Origin: Marinosulfonomonas sp.
Lineage (GTDB): Bacteria; Pseudomonadota; Alphaproteobacteria; Rhodobacterales; Rhodobacteraceae
Assembly: GCA_015488685.1 (NCBI GenBank)
Contig: WFNH01000025.1
Span: forward strand, 1 to 40,036
Direction: 5' to 3'
Length of the DNA: 40,036 bases
Positions 24,437-33,295 of this stretch are shown one piece after another. Numbering within the stretch: the stretch's first letter is position 1; each line of letters begins with the position of its first letter. Under the pieces are notes generated by a model. It had not been told where the DNA came from. It was given only the letters and a program-made list of their open reading frames with translations, and made no database searches. The position numbers and the translations under genes are program-made.

Positions 24437-25420
24437 TTGGCGCATGTATTGGTCACTGGCGGGGCGGGCTATATCGGCTCGCATGCCTGTAAGGCGTTAA
24501 AGGCGGCCGGTTATGTGCCTGTCACGGTGGATAGTCTGGTTACCGGCTGGGCCGACGCGGTGAAATTCGGTCCGTTCGAGCAGGGCGATTTGCTGGACCG
24601 TGCCTTTCTGGATCAGGTTTTCGAAAAATACCAACCGGTTGCCGTGATGCATTTCGCAGCGCTTTCGCTGGTGGGCGAAAGCATGCAATTGCCTGGCAAA
24701 TACTGGCATAACAATGTGATGGGTTCACTGAACCTGATCGAAGCCACGGCCGCGGCGGGGTGCCGGAATTTTGTGTTCTCGTCTACCTGCGCGACTTACG
24801 GCGATCAGGACAACGTGCTGCTGGACGAGGATTGCGTGCAAAAACCGATCAATTCCTACGGTGCATCGAAACGGGCGATTGAGGATATTCTGGCGAATTT
24901 CGGGGAAAGCGACGGGATCAACCATGTGATTTTCCGCTATTTCAACGTGGCCGGTGCCGACCCCGATGCCGAAGTGGGCGAATTCCACCGCCCCGAAACC
25001 CACCTGATCCCGCTGGTGCTGGACGCGATTGATGGCAAACGCGATGCGCTGACCATTTTCGGCACGGATTATGACACGCCGGATGGCACCTGTATCCGTG
25101 ATTATGTCCATGTGTGCGATCTGGTGGATGCGCATGTGTTGGGTCTGAAATGGCTGCTTGAGGATAAGGGCAGCCGCGTGTTCAATCTGGGCACGGGCAG
25201 CGGTTTTTCGGTGCGCGAGGTGGTGGATGCCTGCGGGGCTGTTACCAACCGGCCTGTGCCGATGAACGAAGGGCCGCGTCGGGCCGGGGATGCCGCCAAG
25301 CTGGTTTCGGGCAGTGTGCGGGCCGTGCAGGAACTGGGCTGGACGCCGCAACGATCAAATATGGAAACGATGGTGATTGATGCGTGGCGGTGGCACCAGA
25401 ACGGGCATTACGAAAAGTAG
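24437..25420 (+). CDS. galE: UDP-glucose 4-epimerase GalE
   Basis: The 327-residue protein starts at a TTG (24437). No ATG is available without losing the NAD-binding loop, which begins at residue 8 (TGGAGYIGSH). The SDR catalytic Ser and YxxxK follow (SSTCATYGD, then SYGASKRAIE), with FRYFNVAGAD, YDTPDGTCIRDYVHVCDL and FNLGTGSGFSVREV as standard GalE stretches. It interconverts UDP-glucose and UDP-galactose, using the GalU product made by the gene upstream. Confidence 0.95.
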   Translation: MAHVLVTGGAGYIGSHACKALKAAGYVPVTVDSLVTGWADAVKFGPFEQGDLLDRAFLDQVFEKYQPVAVMHFAALSLVGESMQLPGKYWHNNVMGSLNLIEATAAAGCRNFVFSSTCATYGDQDNVLLDEDCVQKPINSYGASKRAIEDILANFGESDGINHVIFRYFNVAGADPDAEVGEFHRPETHLIPLVLDAIDGKRDALTIFGTDYDTPDGTCIRDYVHVCDLVDAHVLGLKWLLEDKGSRVFNLGTGSGFSVREVVDACGAVTNRPVPMNEGPRRAGDAAKLVSGSVRAVQELGWTPQRSNMETMVIDAWRWHQNGHYEK

Positions 25421-25457
25421 TTTCTGCGCTAAGGTGGTCTGAAAATACGAAAGCCGG

Positions 25458-26477
25458 ATGCCAATGGGGAAATTGTGGACAGCCTATAAGATGCGTGTGA
25501 AACGGCGCCGTCTGTTGTATCGCGCCCTGCGCAAACGCCACCAAATGGTGAGCGTGGTAAACCGGACGGCACAGATGCAGCGTGGTGATATTCTGCTGTT
25601 TTCCACAGTGCGCAATGAATTGATCCGCCTGCCCTATTTTCTGGAGTATTACCGCAAATTGGGGGTGAAGCATTTCCTGTTTGTAGATAACGGCAGCGAT
25701 GATGGCACAGCGCAGTATTTGCAGGACCAACCGGATGTCTCGCTGTGGTCAACCAAACACAGTTATAAACTGTCCCGTTTCGGAGTGGATTGGCTGACGT
25801 GGTTGCAGATCAGGTTTGGCCATGGGCATTGGTGCCTGACTGTGGATGCGGATGAAATACTGATCTACCCCTATTGCGATGACCGCCCGCTATCGGCGTT
25901 GACGGATTGGCTGGACAGCCAGTCCATTCCAGCCTTTGGCGCATTGATGTTGGATATGTACCCAAGGGGGCCGCTGGATGCGGAAATCTATCAGCCGGGA
26001 ATGGATCCGTTCAAAATACTGCGCTGGTTCGATGCGGGAAACTACCGCTTCCAGATGCAGGAAGCATTGCAAAGCCAGTGGGTTCAGGGTGGCGTGCGGG
26101 ATAGGGTGTTTTTTGCCGACCAGCCCGAGCGCGCCCCGACCCTGAATAAAATCCCGCTGGTGAAATGGAACCGGCGGTTTGCCTATAACAGCTCTACCCA
26201 TTCGATATTGCCGCCCCGCCTGAACCATGTGTTCAACCTGACTGGTACCGATCAGCCGCGCGGGGTGTTGCTGCATAGCAAATTCCTGCATGTGGTGGCC
26301 GAAAAAGCCCGTGAGGAAAAGCAACGGCAGGAGCATTTTGCCAATAGCCGACTTTATGACGATTACTATGACAGCCTTAGCAACAGCCCTGATCTGTGGT
26401 GCCAGGATTCGGTTGAATACAAAGGATGGCAACAGCTCGAAACACTAAAGCTGCTTTCAAAAGGGCGCTGGACATAG
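25458..26477 (+). CDS. GT2-like glycosyltransferase, paralog 1
   Basis: The 339-residue protein has a GT-A core of the Glyco_tranf_2_4 type: LLFSTVRNELIRLPYFLEYYRKLGV at about 47-70, FVDNGSDDG at 75-83, and the metal-binding DADE at 130-133 after GHGHWCLTV. The basic N-terminus (KMRVKRRRLLYRALRKRH) may touch the membrane surface. The C-terminal part has KIPLVKWNRRFAYNSSTH and LLHSKFLHV. It is a close paralog of the next glycosyltransferase, with the same motifs in the same order. Donor and acceptor are unknown. GalE ends 37 bases upstream. Confidence 0.86.
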   Translation: MPMGKLWTAYKMRVKRRRLLYRALRKRHQMVSVVNRTAQMQRGDILLFSTVRNELIRLPYFLEYYRKLGVKHFLFVDNGSDDGTAQYLQDQPDVSLWSTKHSYKLSRFGVDWLTWLQIRFGHGHWCLTVDADEILIYPYCDDRPLSALTDWLDSQSIPAFGALMLDMYPRGPLDAEIYQPGMDPFKILRWFDAGNYRFQMQEALQSQWVQGGVRDRVFFADQPERAPTLNKIPLVKWNRRFAYNSSTHSILPPRLNHVFNLTGTDQPRGVLLHSKFLHVVAEKAREEKQRQEHFANSRLYDDYYDSLSNSPDLWCQDSVEYKGWQQLETLKLLSKGRWT

Positions 26478-26655
26478 TGTTTGTTGCATTTCCCCTGTTT
26501 ACGCAGGGGGCACTGTCCGGTATTTTTCAACATATAGTTATAAAGATGCCTTTATCTTGGATTAAGGTAAAAGGCGCAAGATGGGCAGGTATGACCTTTT
26601 GTATCAAAAGGGTTATCCCTAACGGGCGTTCTGAAGGTAAGGAATAGTTGGCAGG
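26478..26655 (+). other. Structured intergenic stretch between two glycosyltransferase paralogs
   Basis: No convincing gene is present. Three inverted repeats follow each other: CCCCTG/CAGGGG at 26492-26509, an imperfect GCCTTT...AAAAGGC hairpin at 26548-26575, and a perfect CCTTTTG-TAT-CAAAAGG at 26595-26611. A TATAGTTATAAAG-like AT-rich patch lies at about 26533. It could be a leader, an attenuator or a transcript boundary. Confidence 0.45.
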
Positions 26656-27666
26656 TTGAGTATACTTGGTTCATATCGGCGTAGGGTCGAGCGGCAGCGT
26701 TTGCGCGTACGCGCGTTTCGCAAGCGACGGGAGCTGACTGTGGTTTCCAACCGGACCGGCCAAATTGAACCCTGTGATATTATTGTCTTTTCCACCATCC
26801 GGAACGAGCGGGTGCGCCTGCCGTATTTCCTGAAATATTACCGTGATATGGGGGTGAACCATTTTGTATTTGTTGACAACGACAGCGATGACGGCTCACG
26901 CGAATATATCGCCGGGCAACCGGATGCTTCGATCTGGACCACCAAACACAGCTATAAAACTGCGCGTTTTGGAACCGATTGGCTGAACTGGCTTTTGTCC
27001 AGATACGGGCGTGGACATTGGACATTGACCGTGGATGTTGACGAATTTCTGGTGTTCCCGTTTAGCGATACAAGGCCGCTGCGGGCGTTAACGGATTGGC
27101 TGGATGCGTCCTCGATCCCGTCATTCAGCGCGATGTTGCTGGATATGTATCCCAAAGGGCGCATAGATGCTGTGCCCTACGAAGAAGGGCAAGACCCTTT
27201 CGAGATTGCCGCGTGGTTTGATAGCGGGAACTATACGATCTCTAAAAATAATCGCTATGCGAACCTGTGGATTCAGGGGGGGCCGCGGGCGCGGACGTTC
27301 TTTACCCAGAACCCCGAGCGCGCACCGGCAATGAACAAGATTCCGCTGGTCAAATGGGATCGGCATTACACCTATGTCAGCTCGACCCATATGTTGCTGC
27401 CGCGTATCCTGAACAAGGTTTATGATGTTGGCGGCGGGGAAAAGGCATCAGGCTGTTTGCTGCACGCCAAGTTTCTCGACACCTTTGGCGCAAAGGCCAA
27501 AGAGGAATTGAAGCGTGGCCAGCATTATGCCAATAGCCACGAATACAAGGCCTATCACGATGCGATGCGTCAAGATCCTGATCTGTGGTGCAAATGGAGC
27601 GAGAAGTATATCAACTGGCGGCAGCTTGAAATTCTGGGCCTGATGTCCAAGGGGAACTGGGCATGA
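26656..27666 (+). CDS. GT2-like glycosyltransferase, paralog 2
   Basis: It opens at a TTG (26656), giving 336 residues (MSILGSYRRRVERQRL). The core repeats paralog 1: IVFSTIRNERVRLPYFLKYYRDMGV, FVDNDSDDG at about 72-80, and DVDE at 127-130 after GRGHWTLTV. HSYKTARFGTDWLNWLL and the C-terminal LLHAKFLDTF also match. The two proteins look like a tandem duplication that has diverged at about every second residue. Its stop overlaps the ATG of the next gene (ATGA), tying it to the Branch-type enzyme. Confidence 0.86.
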   Translation: MSILGSYRRRVERQRLRVRAFRKRRELTVVSNRTGQIEPCDIIVFSTIRNERVRLPYFLKYYRDMGVNHFVFVDNDSDDGSREYIAGQPDASIWTTKHSYKTARFGTDWLNWLLSRYGRGHWTLTVDVDEFLVFPFSDTRPLRALTDWLDASSIPSFSAMLLDMYPKGRIDAVPYEEGQDPFEIAAWFDSGNYTISKNNRYANLWIQGGPRARTFFTQNPERAPAMNKIPLVKWDRHYTYVSSTHMLLPRILNKVYDVGGGEKASGCLLHAKFLDTFGAKAKEELKRGQHYANSHEYKAYHDAMRQDPDLWCKWSEKYINWRQLEILGLMSKGNWA

Positions 27667-29375
27667 ACAATCCTGGCACAGTCGGTGTTGTCATGCTGGT
27701 GCACGAGGCACTGGATCGTGCGGCACAAGTGGCCCGCCATTGGGCTGCAAGCGGCTGTCCGGTCGTGGTGCATGTGGATTTGCAGGTCAGCGATGATGAT
27801 TTCGCCGGTTTTTCCAACGGCCTTTCCGATTTGCCCAATCTTGTTTTTTCCAACCGTCACCGGTGCGAGTGGGGCGCATGGTCTCTGGTGCAGGCATCGC
27901 AAACAGCGGCAAAATTGATGCTGGATACCTATCCCGACGTGCGTCATGTTTATCTGGCGTCCGGCTCTTGCCTGCCCTTGCGTCCTGTGCAGGAACTGGT
28001 GGACTATCTGGATGAACGTCCGCGCACTGATTTCATTGAATCCACCACCACGCAGGATGTCCCCTGGACAACGGGCGGTCTGAATTCGGAACGCTTTACC
28101 CTGCGGTTCCCGTTTTCATGGAAACGGCACAGGCGGTTGTTTGACCGTTTCGTCAGATTGCAGCGCCGCGTTGGATACAAGCGCAAGATGCCAGACGGTT
28201 TGATCCCGCATTTGGGGTCGCAATGGTGGTGCCTGACCCGTCAAACGCTTTCGGCATTATTGGAGGACCCAAAACGAAAAATCTATGAGAACTACTTCAA
28301 ATGGGTCTGGATCCCGGATGAATCCTATTATCAAACAATGGTGCGCCTGTATTCCACCAATATCGAGAGCCGGTCCCTGACCCTTGCAAAATTCGATTAT
28401 CAGGGCAAGCCACATACGTTTTACAACGACCATCTGCAATTATTGCGGCGGTCGGATTGTTTTGTTGCGCGCAAAATCTGGCCTCGTGCGGATCGCCTGT
28501 ATCAAGCTTTTTTGAACACAAATTCCAGCAACCTGAAACATACCGAGCCAAACCCCGGCAAGATCGACCGCGTCTTTTCCAAAGCGGTCGAGCGGCGAAC
28601 CCTTGGTCGGGCCGGATTGTATATGCAAAGCCGATATCCGGTAGAGGGGCGGGAAAACGGTCTGACGGCCTCGGGTTATTCGGTGTTGCAGGGATTTGAC
28701 GAATTGCTTTTGGATTTTTCACCGTGGCTTGAGAAAAATGCAGGTGTCAAGGTGCACGGCCATCTGTTTTCCCCCGAAAGGGCCGAGTTTTCTGACGGCG
28801 GTCCTGTGTACAATGGCTGCCTGTCGGAGTCGGCGCTGGTGCGGGATTACAACCCGAAGTCCTTTCTGACAAATCTGATATGGAATGCGCGCGGTGAGCA
28901 CCAATGCTTCCAGTTCGGCCCGAATGATACACAGGCATTGAACTGGTTTATAGCCAAAGACCCGAATGCGCATATCCACATCATCACGGGGGCATGGGTT
29001 GTTCCATTGTTCCATTCCAACCTGAATTTCAGTGAGATTCGCAAAGAAGCCGCCCGATTGCAACGGATCGAAAGCGCCCAGTTGAATGTGCTGCGCTCGC
29101 CCTATGTCAAGGCGCGGGTGCAAACGTTGAACATGTCGGAATTTGTCGAATCCCCGATGGAAGTGTTGCAAACGATTCTTGATGCAATTGGTCCACGAAA
29201 TATGCGCGCCCTGTCCGAGGTTCCAAAGCTGGTTGATCTGACTGGATTCGGAAAATTCCTGCAAAATTTGAAAAATCAGGGGATGCACCCGTATTTGATG
29301 GGGGATTTCCCTGCGGACACATTGGGCATTCAGAAACCGCCAAAACCACGCAAGCCGTATCTGGTAAGAAAGTAA
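27663..29375 (+). CDS. GT14/Branch-type glycosyltransferase with extra C-terminal domain
   Basis: The 570-residue protein has an N-terminal domain (about 1-290) like beta-1,6-N-acetylglucosaminyltransferases of the core-2/Branch family: VVMLVHEALDRA, VVVHVDLQV, CEWGAWSLVQAS, HVYLASGSCLPLRP and SQWWCLTRQTL. The C-terminal half (about 320-555) is a separate domain found, to my recollection, only in Rhodobacterales relatives (a DUF59xx-type family). It has no recognised motif beyond GRAGLYMQSRYP and HGHLFSPERAEF. It probably adds a branch sugar to the polysaccharide. It overlaps the preceding gene by ATGA, and the sulfotransferase gene follows after 6 bases. Confidence 0.82.
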   Translation: MNNPGTVGVVMLVHEALDRAAQVARHWAASGCPVVVHVDLQVSDDDFAGFSNGLSDLPNLVFSNRHRCEWGAWSLVQASQTAAKLMLDTYPDVRHVYLASGSCLPLRPVQELVDYLDERPRTDFIESTTTQDVPWTTGGLNSERFTLRFPFSWKRHRRLFDRFVRLQRRVGYKRKMPDGLIPHLGSQWWCLTRQTLSALLEDPKRKIYENYFKWVWIPDESYYQTMVRLYSTNIESRSLTLAKFDYQGKPHTFYNDHLQLLRRSDCFVARKIWPRADRLYQAFLNTNSSNLKHTEPNPGKIDRVFSKAVERRTLGRAGLYMQSRYPVEGRENGLTASGYSVLQGFDELLLDFSPWLEKNAGVKVHGHLFSPERAEFSDGGPVYNGCLSESALVRDYNPKSFLTNLIWNARGEHQCFQFGPNDTQALNWFIAKDPNAHIHIITGAWVVPLFHSNLNFSEIRKEAARLQRIESAQLNVLRSPYVKARVQTLNMSEFVESPMEVLQTILDAIGPRNMRALSEVPKLVDLTGFGKFLQNLKNQGMHPYLMGDFPADTLGIQKPPKPRKPYLVRK

Positions 29376-29381
29376 CCCGCA

Positions 29382-30797
29382 ATGTCCGACAAATTTGACT
29401 ACTTCGTGATGCTTGCAGAAAAGCGGACAGGTTCCAATTTTCTATGCTCGAACCTGAACCAGTTTAAGGGTATTACTGCCCATGGCGAGGCCTTTAACCC
29501 TTATTTCATTGGCGACACCAACCGTGAAAAGCTGCATGGTATGACGCTGGAAATGCGGGAAAAGGATCCGGTTGATTTGTTGGAGCGGATGAAGGCGGAC
29601 CCGAAAAATCTGGTTGGGTTTCGGTTCTTTTCCACCCATGATCCGCGGGCCTTGGCGCATTTTCTGCCGGATGAACGCTGTGGCAAAATCATCCTGACGC
29701 GCAACCCGCTGGAAAGCTATGTATCCGAGTTGATCGCATGGTCCACAAACCAGTGGAAACTGGGGCGTGGCGATACACGCAAGTCGGCCAAAGTGACATT
29801 CAAACTGGATGAATTCCGCAAACATGTGGCGGAATATCAGGCGTTTCAGGTGAAGATACTGCATGAATTGCAATGCAGCGGCCAGACGGCGTTTTACCTG
29901 TCCTACGAGGATGTGCAGGACGTTGATGTGCTGAACGGATTGGCGCGGTTTTTGGGCGTGGACAGCCAGATCGAGGCGCTATCGACCAATCTGCGGCGGC
30001 AAAACCCCGGAAGTTTGCGCGACAAGGTAGTTAATTATGAGCAGATGGTTGAGGATCTGCAAAAAATGGATCCTTTCGATCTGAATCGCACCCCGAATTT
30101 CGAGCCGCGCCGTGGTCCTGTCGTGCCGGGCTATGTGGCGGCGGCAAATGCACCGTTGATGTATCTGCCGATCAAGGGCGGGCCCGAGGTGCTGGTTCGG
30201 GAATGGCTGAAAGGGATCGGTGGTGGGGATCTGCTGGGCGGGTTCAATCAGAAAACCCTGCGGCAATGGAAACGAAAACACAGCGGGCATCGCAGCTTTA
30301 CCGTGATCCGTCATCCGGTCGTGCGGGCACATGCTGCCTTTTGCGAGCATATCCTTGAAACTGGCCCTGACGGTTTTCCGGAAATCCGCGCGGCCCTGTT
30401 GCGCGATTATGATCTGTTGATCCCCGAAGACGGGGTGGATGAAACATATACCGCCGAGGAACATCGCAAGGCGTTTCTGGTATTTTTGAAATTCCTGAAG
30501 AAAAACCTGAAAATGCAGACCAGTGCGCGGGTTGATCCCTCATGGGCCAGCCAGTCGCAGGCGTTGCAGGGGTTTGGGCAGTTTGCCTTGCCGGATATGG
30601 TTCTGCGCGAAGACCAACTGGAACAGGGGCTAGAACAGCTGGCAGCACAGGTGGGCCTTGCGCCATACCCTTTGCCAGATGTGGCCGACAACCACCCCTT
30701 TCGACTGAAGGAAATTTACGACGCCGAAATCGAGGCGGCAACGCGCGATGCCTACCAGCGGGATTATATGATGTTCGGATATAAGGCGTTAAAGTAG
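29382..30797 (+). CDS. NodH-like sulfotransferase with a second sulfotransferase-like domain
   Basis: The 471-residue protein carries a PAPS 5'-phosphosulfate loop in the first domain (LAEKRTGSNFLCSNL, about 11-25). The 3'-phosphate site is KIILTRNPLESYVSELI at about 102-118. A second unit starts near residue 255: YLPIKGGPEVLVREWL is a degenerate version of the PKTGGTS loop, and FTVIRHPVVRAHAAFCEHI at about 306-324 corresponds to its FxRxPxxR site. The first domain resembles NodH, which sulfates glycolipids. It is the last gene of the run, and cysQ at the front would clear the PAP it makes. The ptsN gene converges on it with one base between them. Confidence 0.83.
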   Translation: MSDKFDYFVMLAEKRTGSNFLCSNLNQFKGITAHGEAFNPYFIGDTNREKLHGMTLEMREKDPVDLLERMKADPKNLVGFRFFSTHDPRALAHFLPDERCGKIILTRNPLESYVSELIAWSTNQWKLGRGDTRKSAKVTFKLDEFRKHVAEYQAFQVKILHELQCSGQTAFYLSYEDVQDVDVLNGLARFLGVDSQIEALSTNLRRQNPGSLRDKVVNYEQMVEDLQKMDPFDLNRTPNFEPRRGPVVPGYVAAANAPLMYLPIKGGPEVLVREWLKGIGGGDLLGGFNQKTLRQWKRKHSGHRSFTVIRHPVVRAHAAFCEHILETGPDGFPEIRAALLRDYDLLIPEDGVDETYTAEEHRKAFLVFLKFLKKNLKMQTSARVDPSWASQSQALQGFGQFALPDMVLREDQLEQGLEQLAAQVGLAPYPLPDVADNHPFRLKEIYDAEIEAATRDAYQRDYMMFGYKALK

Positions 30798-30798
30798 C

Positions 30799-31263
30799 CT
30801 ACGCTGCCTGTGACGCCTGTGTATCGGTCAATAGCGTATGCAAAGTTGCGGGGTCCGTATTGGCCCGCAGTTTGGCACATATGGCACTGTCACGCATGGT
30901 GCGGGACACAAGGGCCAGCGCCTTCAGATGCTCGACGCCAGAATCAAGTGGCGCAAACAAGGTGAAAACCAGATCGACGGGCTGACGATCCACCGCATCA
31001 AAATTCAACGGCTTTTCGATACGCAGGAACGTGCCGACGACAGACTTCAACCCGCCGATGCGTGCGTGGGGCAGGGCAACACCATGCCCAACCCCGGTAG
31101 GCCCCAGTTTTTCGCGATCCTGCAACGCTTTGGCTGCATTGGTCGCATCAATACCATGCACAGAGGAAACGATCTCGCCCAATTGCTGGAAGAGACGTTT
31201 TTTACTGGTCGCCTGGCCGATAACACGCACAGCTTCGGGCAAAAGAATACTCGAAAGTTCCAT
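30799..31263 (-). CDS. ptsN: PTS IIA-like nitrogen regulatory protein PtsN (EIIA-Ntr)
   Basis: The 154-residue protein has the phosphorylatable His66 in GVALPHARI and the surrounding EIIA-fructose-like fold (KALQDREKLGPTGVGHG, then VDLVFTLFAPLDSGVEHLKAL). It is the end acceptor of the nitrogen-PTS phosphorelay that adjusts potassium, stringent and cell-envelope responses. The position downstream of rpoN and hpf is the classic arrangement. Confidence 0.94.
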   Translation of the reverse strand: MELSSILLPEAVRVIGQATSKKRLFQQLGEIVSSVHGIDATNAAKALQDREKLGPTGVGHGVALPHARIGGLKSVVGTFLRIEKPLNFDAVDRQPVDLVFTLFAPLDSGVEHLKALALVSRTMRDSAICAKLRANTDPATLHTLLTDTQASQAA

Positions 31264-31299
31264 TTAACTTCACTTTACTCCGCCCAAAAACTCATGGGC

Positions 31300-31875
31300 C
31301 TATTTAGCGATTGATGGGTCCACCCAGCCAATATTGCCGTCATCACGACGATAGACCACGTTGACCCCGCTATGTCCTTCGTTGCGGAAAACCAGAACCG
31401 GTGCTCCGGCCAATTCCATTTGCATCACGGCCTCGCCAACGGAAAGAGACGGTATTTGCGTCTCCATTTCAGCGATAATCATGGGCTGGAGTGTTTCAGG
31501 TTCTGATTCTTCCGAATTAGTTGATCCGGCGAGGATATACGAGCTGGCATCGGAAAGTTCAACCGGTTGCGAGCGTTCGCGGTAGTGATCTTTCAATCGG
31601 CGCTTGTAACGGCGGAGCTGTTTTTCAAGCTTATCCGAACATTTTTCAAAAGCGGCATAGATTTCATGGGCATGCGCCTTGGCTGATGCGATCAATCCTG
31701 TCGAGAGATGCACGGTTGCCTCGCAGACGAATTCACTGGCATCGCGCGAAAAGATAATATTCGCGTCTGTCGGGCGTTCGGCATATTTTCCGACAACCGC
31801 GCCAAGTTCGTCTTTGACATGAGTCTGAAGGGCTTCACCTACATCAATCTGTTTTCCGCTGATTTGGTACCGCAT
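31300..31875 (-). CDS. hpf: Ribosome hibernation promoting factor (long form)
   Basis: The ATG at 31875 is preceded by AAGGAG five bases upstream; a GTG one codon earlier is in the spacer. The 191-residue product has the N-terminal RaiA/HPF fold (MRYQISGKQIDVGEALQTHVKDEL). A linker follows, and then the C-terminal dimerisation domain of long HPF (AVMQMELAGAPVLVFRNEGHSGVNVVYRRDDGNIGWVDP). Long HPF pairs ribosomes into inactive 100S dimers in stationary phase. It lies between rpoN and ptsN. Confidence 0.94.
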   Translation of the reverse strand: MRYQISGKQIDVGEALQTHVKDELGAVVGKYAERPTDANIIFSRDASEFVCEATVHLSTGLIASAKAHAHEIYAAFEKCSDKLEKQLRRYKRRLKDHYRERSQPVELSDASSYILAGSTNSEESEPETLQPMIIAEMETQIPSLSVGEAVMQMELAGAPVLVFRNEGHSGVNVVYRRDDGNIGWVDPSIAK

Positions 31876-31942
31876 CACATCTCCTTAGTGTTAAAAGCTG
31901 AAACTGCCCCGCAACGCTGGCACAGAAAGGGTTTCATCCCGG

Positions 31943-33274
31943 TTATCGGTTCAAATGATTTCTGTGGCCCGGCGATCTGTGGGGCGCTTGCTGTGCAGCC
32001 GCGATTTTGCGGCGCACAAACGATGATGGTATATTCATACATCCCCTGTATTTGGCGACAGTTCGACGGGCAATGTCAACTCCATCTGCATGTAATTTTT
32101 TCACAATCGCATCATCCGATAGCGGAGAAACAGGAGATTCCTGCCCAATCATTCGCCGAATGGTTTGTTGAATGACATAGGTTGATACCTCGCCTGAAAT
32201 GCCCTTTTTCAGGCCCGTACCCAGAAAGAACGATAGTGGATAAAGGGTGCCATTCAGGTCCAGGTTTTTGCCGGCGATGGCGCGCCCAACGGTGGAGGGA
32301 TGTAGTGACAGTTGTTCAGCAATGGCACGGCGGGTCAGGGGGGTCATATGATTGTTACCATCAATGAAAAATCTGTGTTGCCGGGCTACAATGGCGCGCG
32401 CTATTCGCAAAAGGGTTTCACCGCGATATTTTACCGCACGAATAAGGCTTTGGGCATGCGTGAATTGCATTTCGATATATTCCTTTGCCTTGGCGTCTGC
32501 CCGGGCTTGCGAAAATAGATCGGTGTCAATTGTCAGGTCAGGCATGTAGCTGTCTGATAACGAAACCTCAATCCTACGGTTTTCGACGTATTCAACGATA
32601 ATATCTGCAACCATCGGGCGGGAATCATGGGGATGGTTTGAAACTGGCTCGGGGTTCAGAGATTTCAGGGCTGCTGAAAAGTTCTCAATCTGCTCTTTCG
32701 GAATTTCCAGAGCGTCTGACAATTCCTCCCACTTGTTCTTTAGAACCCGGGGTATTTGCTTTAGCAGTTTCTCGGCTGTTTCCCGTTCAATTCCTTTTTC
32801 AACGATTTGTAATAGCAGACATTCTGTCAGAGTGCGGGCGCCTACACCTGTGGGTTCACAAGACTGGATTGCCTGAACGGCTTTTTCAATATCGTCCTCG
32901 GTAACCCCCAAGGTTCGTGCCGTTTCGGAGATATCGGTTTCCAGATAACCGGTGTCGGACAGATCGCCGGTCAAATAATTGGCTATATCGCTTGTCATGG
33001 CGGGCAAAGGCATCATTGCCAATTGCCGACGGATGGATTCGCCAAGGGTAAGTGTTTCGGCAACTGTATTCAGGGCAACATCATATGCGCTGGGCCCCTG
33101 TTTGATTTGGCGCGGGGCACCGATAACGAGTAACGGATTTTCCAGAGCCTCGGAGTGAATTTTCTCAACCAGATCAACGGTGGGCAAGCGTAATATGGTC
33201 AGGGATTGGCGCAGTTGCGGAGTTAAGGACAGCGTTTGGGTTTGCTTTAGGGACAGGGTGGGTTTTATAGCCAT
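31943..33274 (-). CDS. rpoN: RNA polymerase sigma-54 factor RpoN
   Basis: The 443-residue protein begins with the Gln/Leu-rich region I (LKQTQTLSLTPQLRQSLTIL). The core-binding domain follows, then a helix-turn-helix (LTRRAIAEQLSLHPSTVGRA) and the RpoN box ARRTVAKYR near the C-terminus, which contacts the -24 element. It is on the short side for the family because the acidic region II is brief, and a 15-residue basic tail follows the box region. It directs nitrogen and motility genes together with enhancer-binding proteins. The gene follows lptB by 21 bases. Confidence 0.94.
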   Translation of the reverse strand: MAIKPTLSLKQTQTLSLTPQLRQSLTILRLPTVDLVEKIHSEALENPLLVIGAPRQIKQGPSAYDVALNTVAETLTLGESIRRQLAMMPLPAMTSDIANYLTGDLSDTGYLETDISETARTLGVTEDDIEKAVQAIQSCEPTGVGARTLTECLLLQIVEKGIERETAEKLLKQIPRVLKNKWEELSDALEIPKEQIENFSAALKSLNPEPVSNHPHDSRPMVADIIVEYVENRRIEVSLSDSYMPDLTIDTDLFSQARADAKAKEYIEMQFTHAQSLIRAVKYRGETLLRIARAIVARQHRFFIDGNNHMTPLTRRAIAEQLSLHPSTVGRAIAGKNLDLNGTLYPLSFFLGTGLKKGISGEVSTYVIQQTIRRMIGQESPVSPLSDDAIVKKLHADGVDIARRTVAKYRGCMNIPSSFVRRKIAAAQQAPHRSPGHRNHLNR

Positions 33275-33295
33275 GTTCAGCCCTTCCTGACGTTG

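Noticed and set aside
26426-26647. 73-residue frame between the two glycosyltransferase genes
   Set aside because: It begins inside paralog 1, has no motif or good ribosome-binding site, and the region is better explained by inverted repeats.
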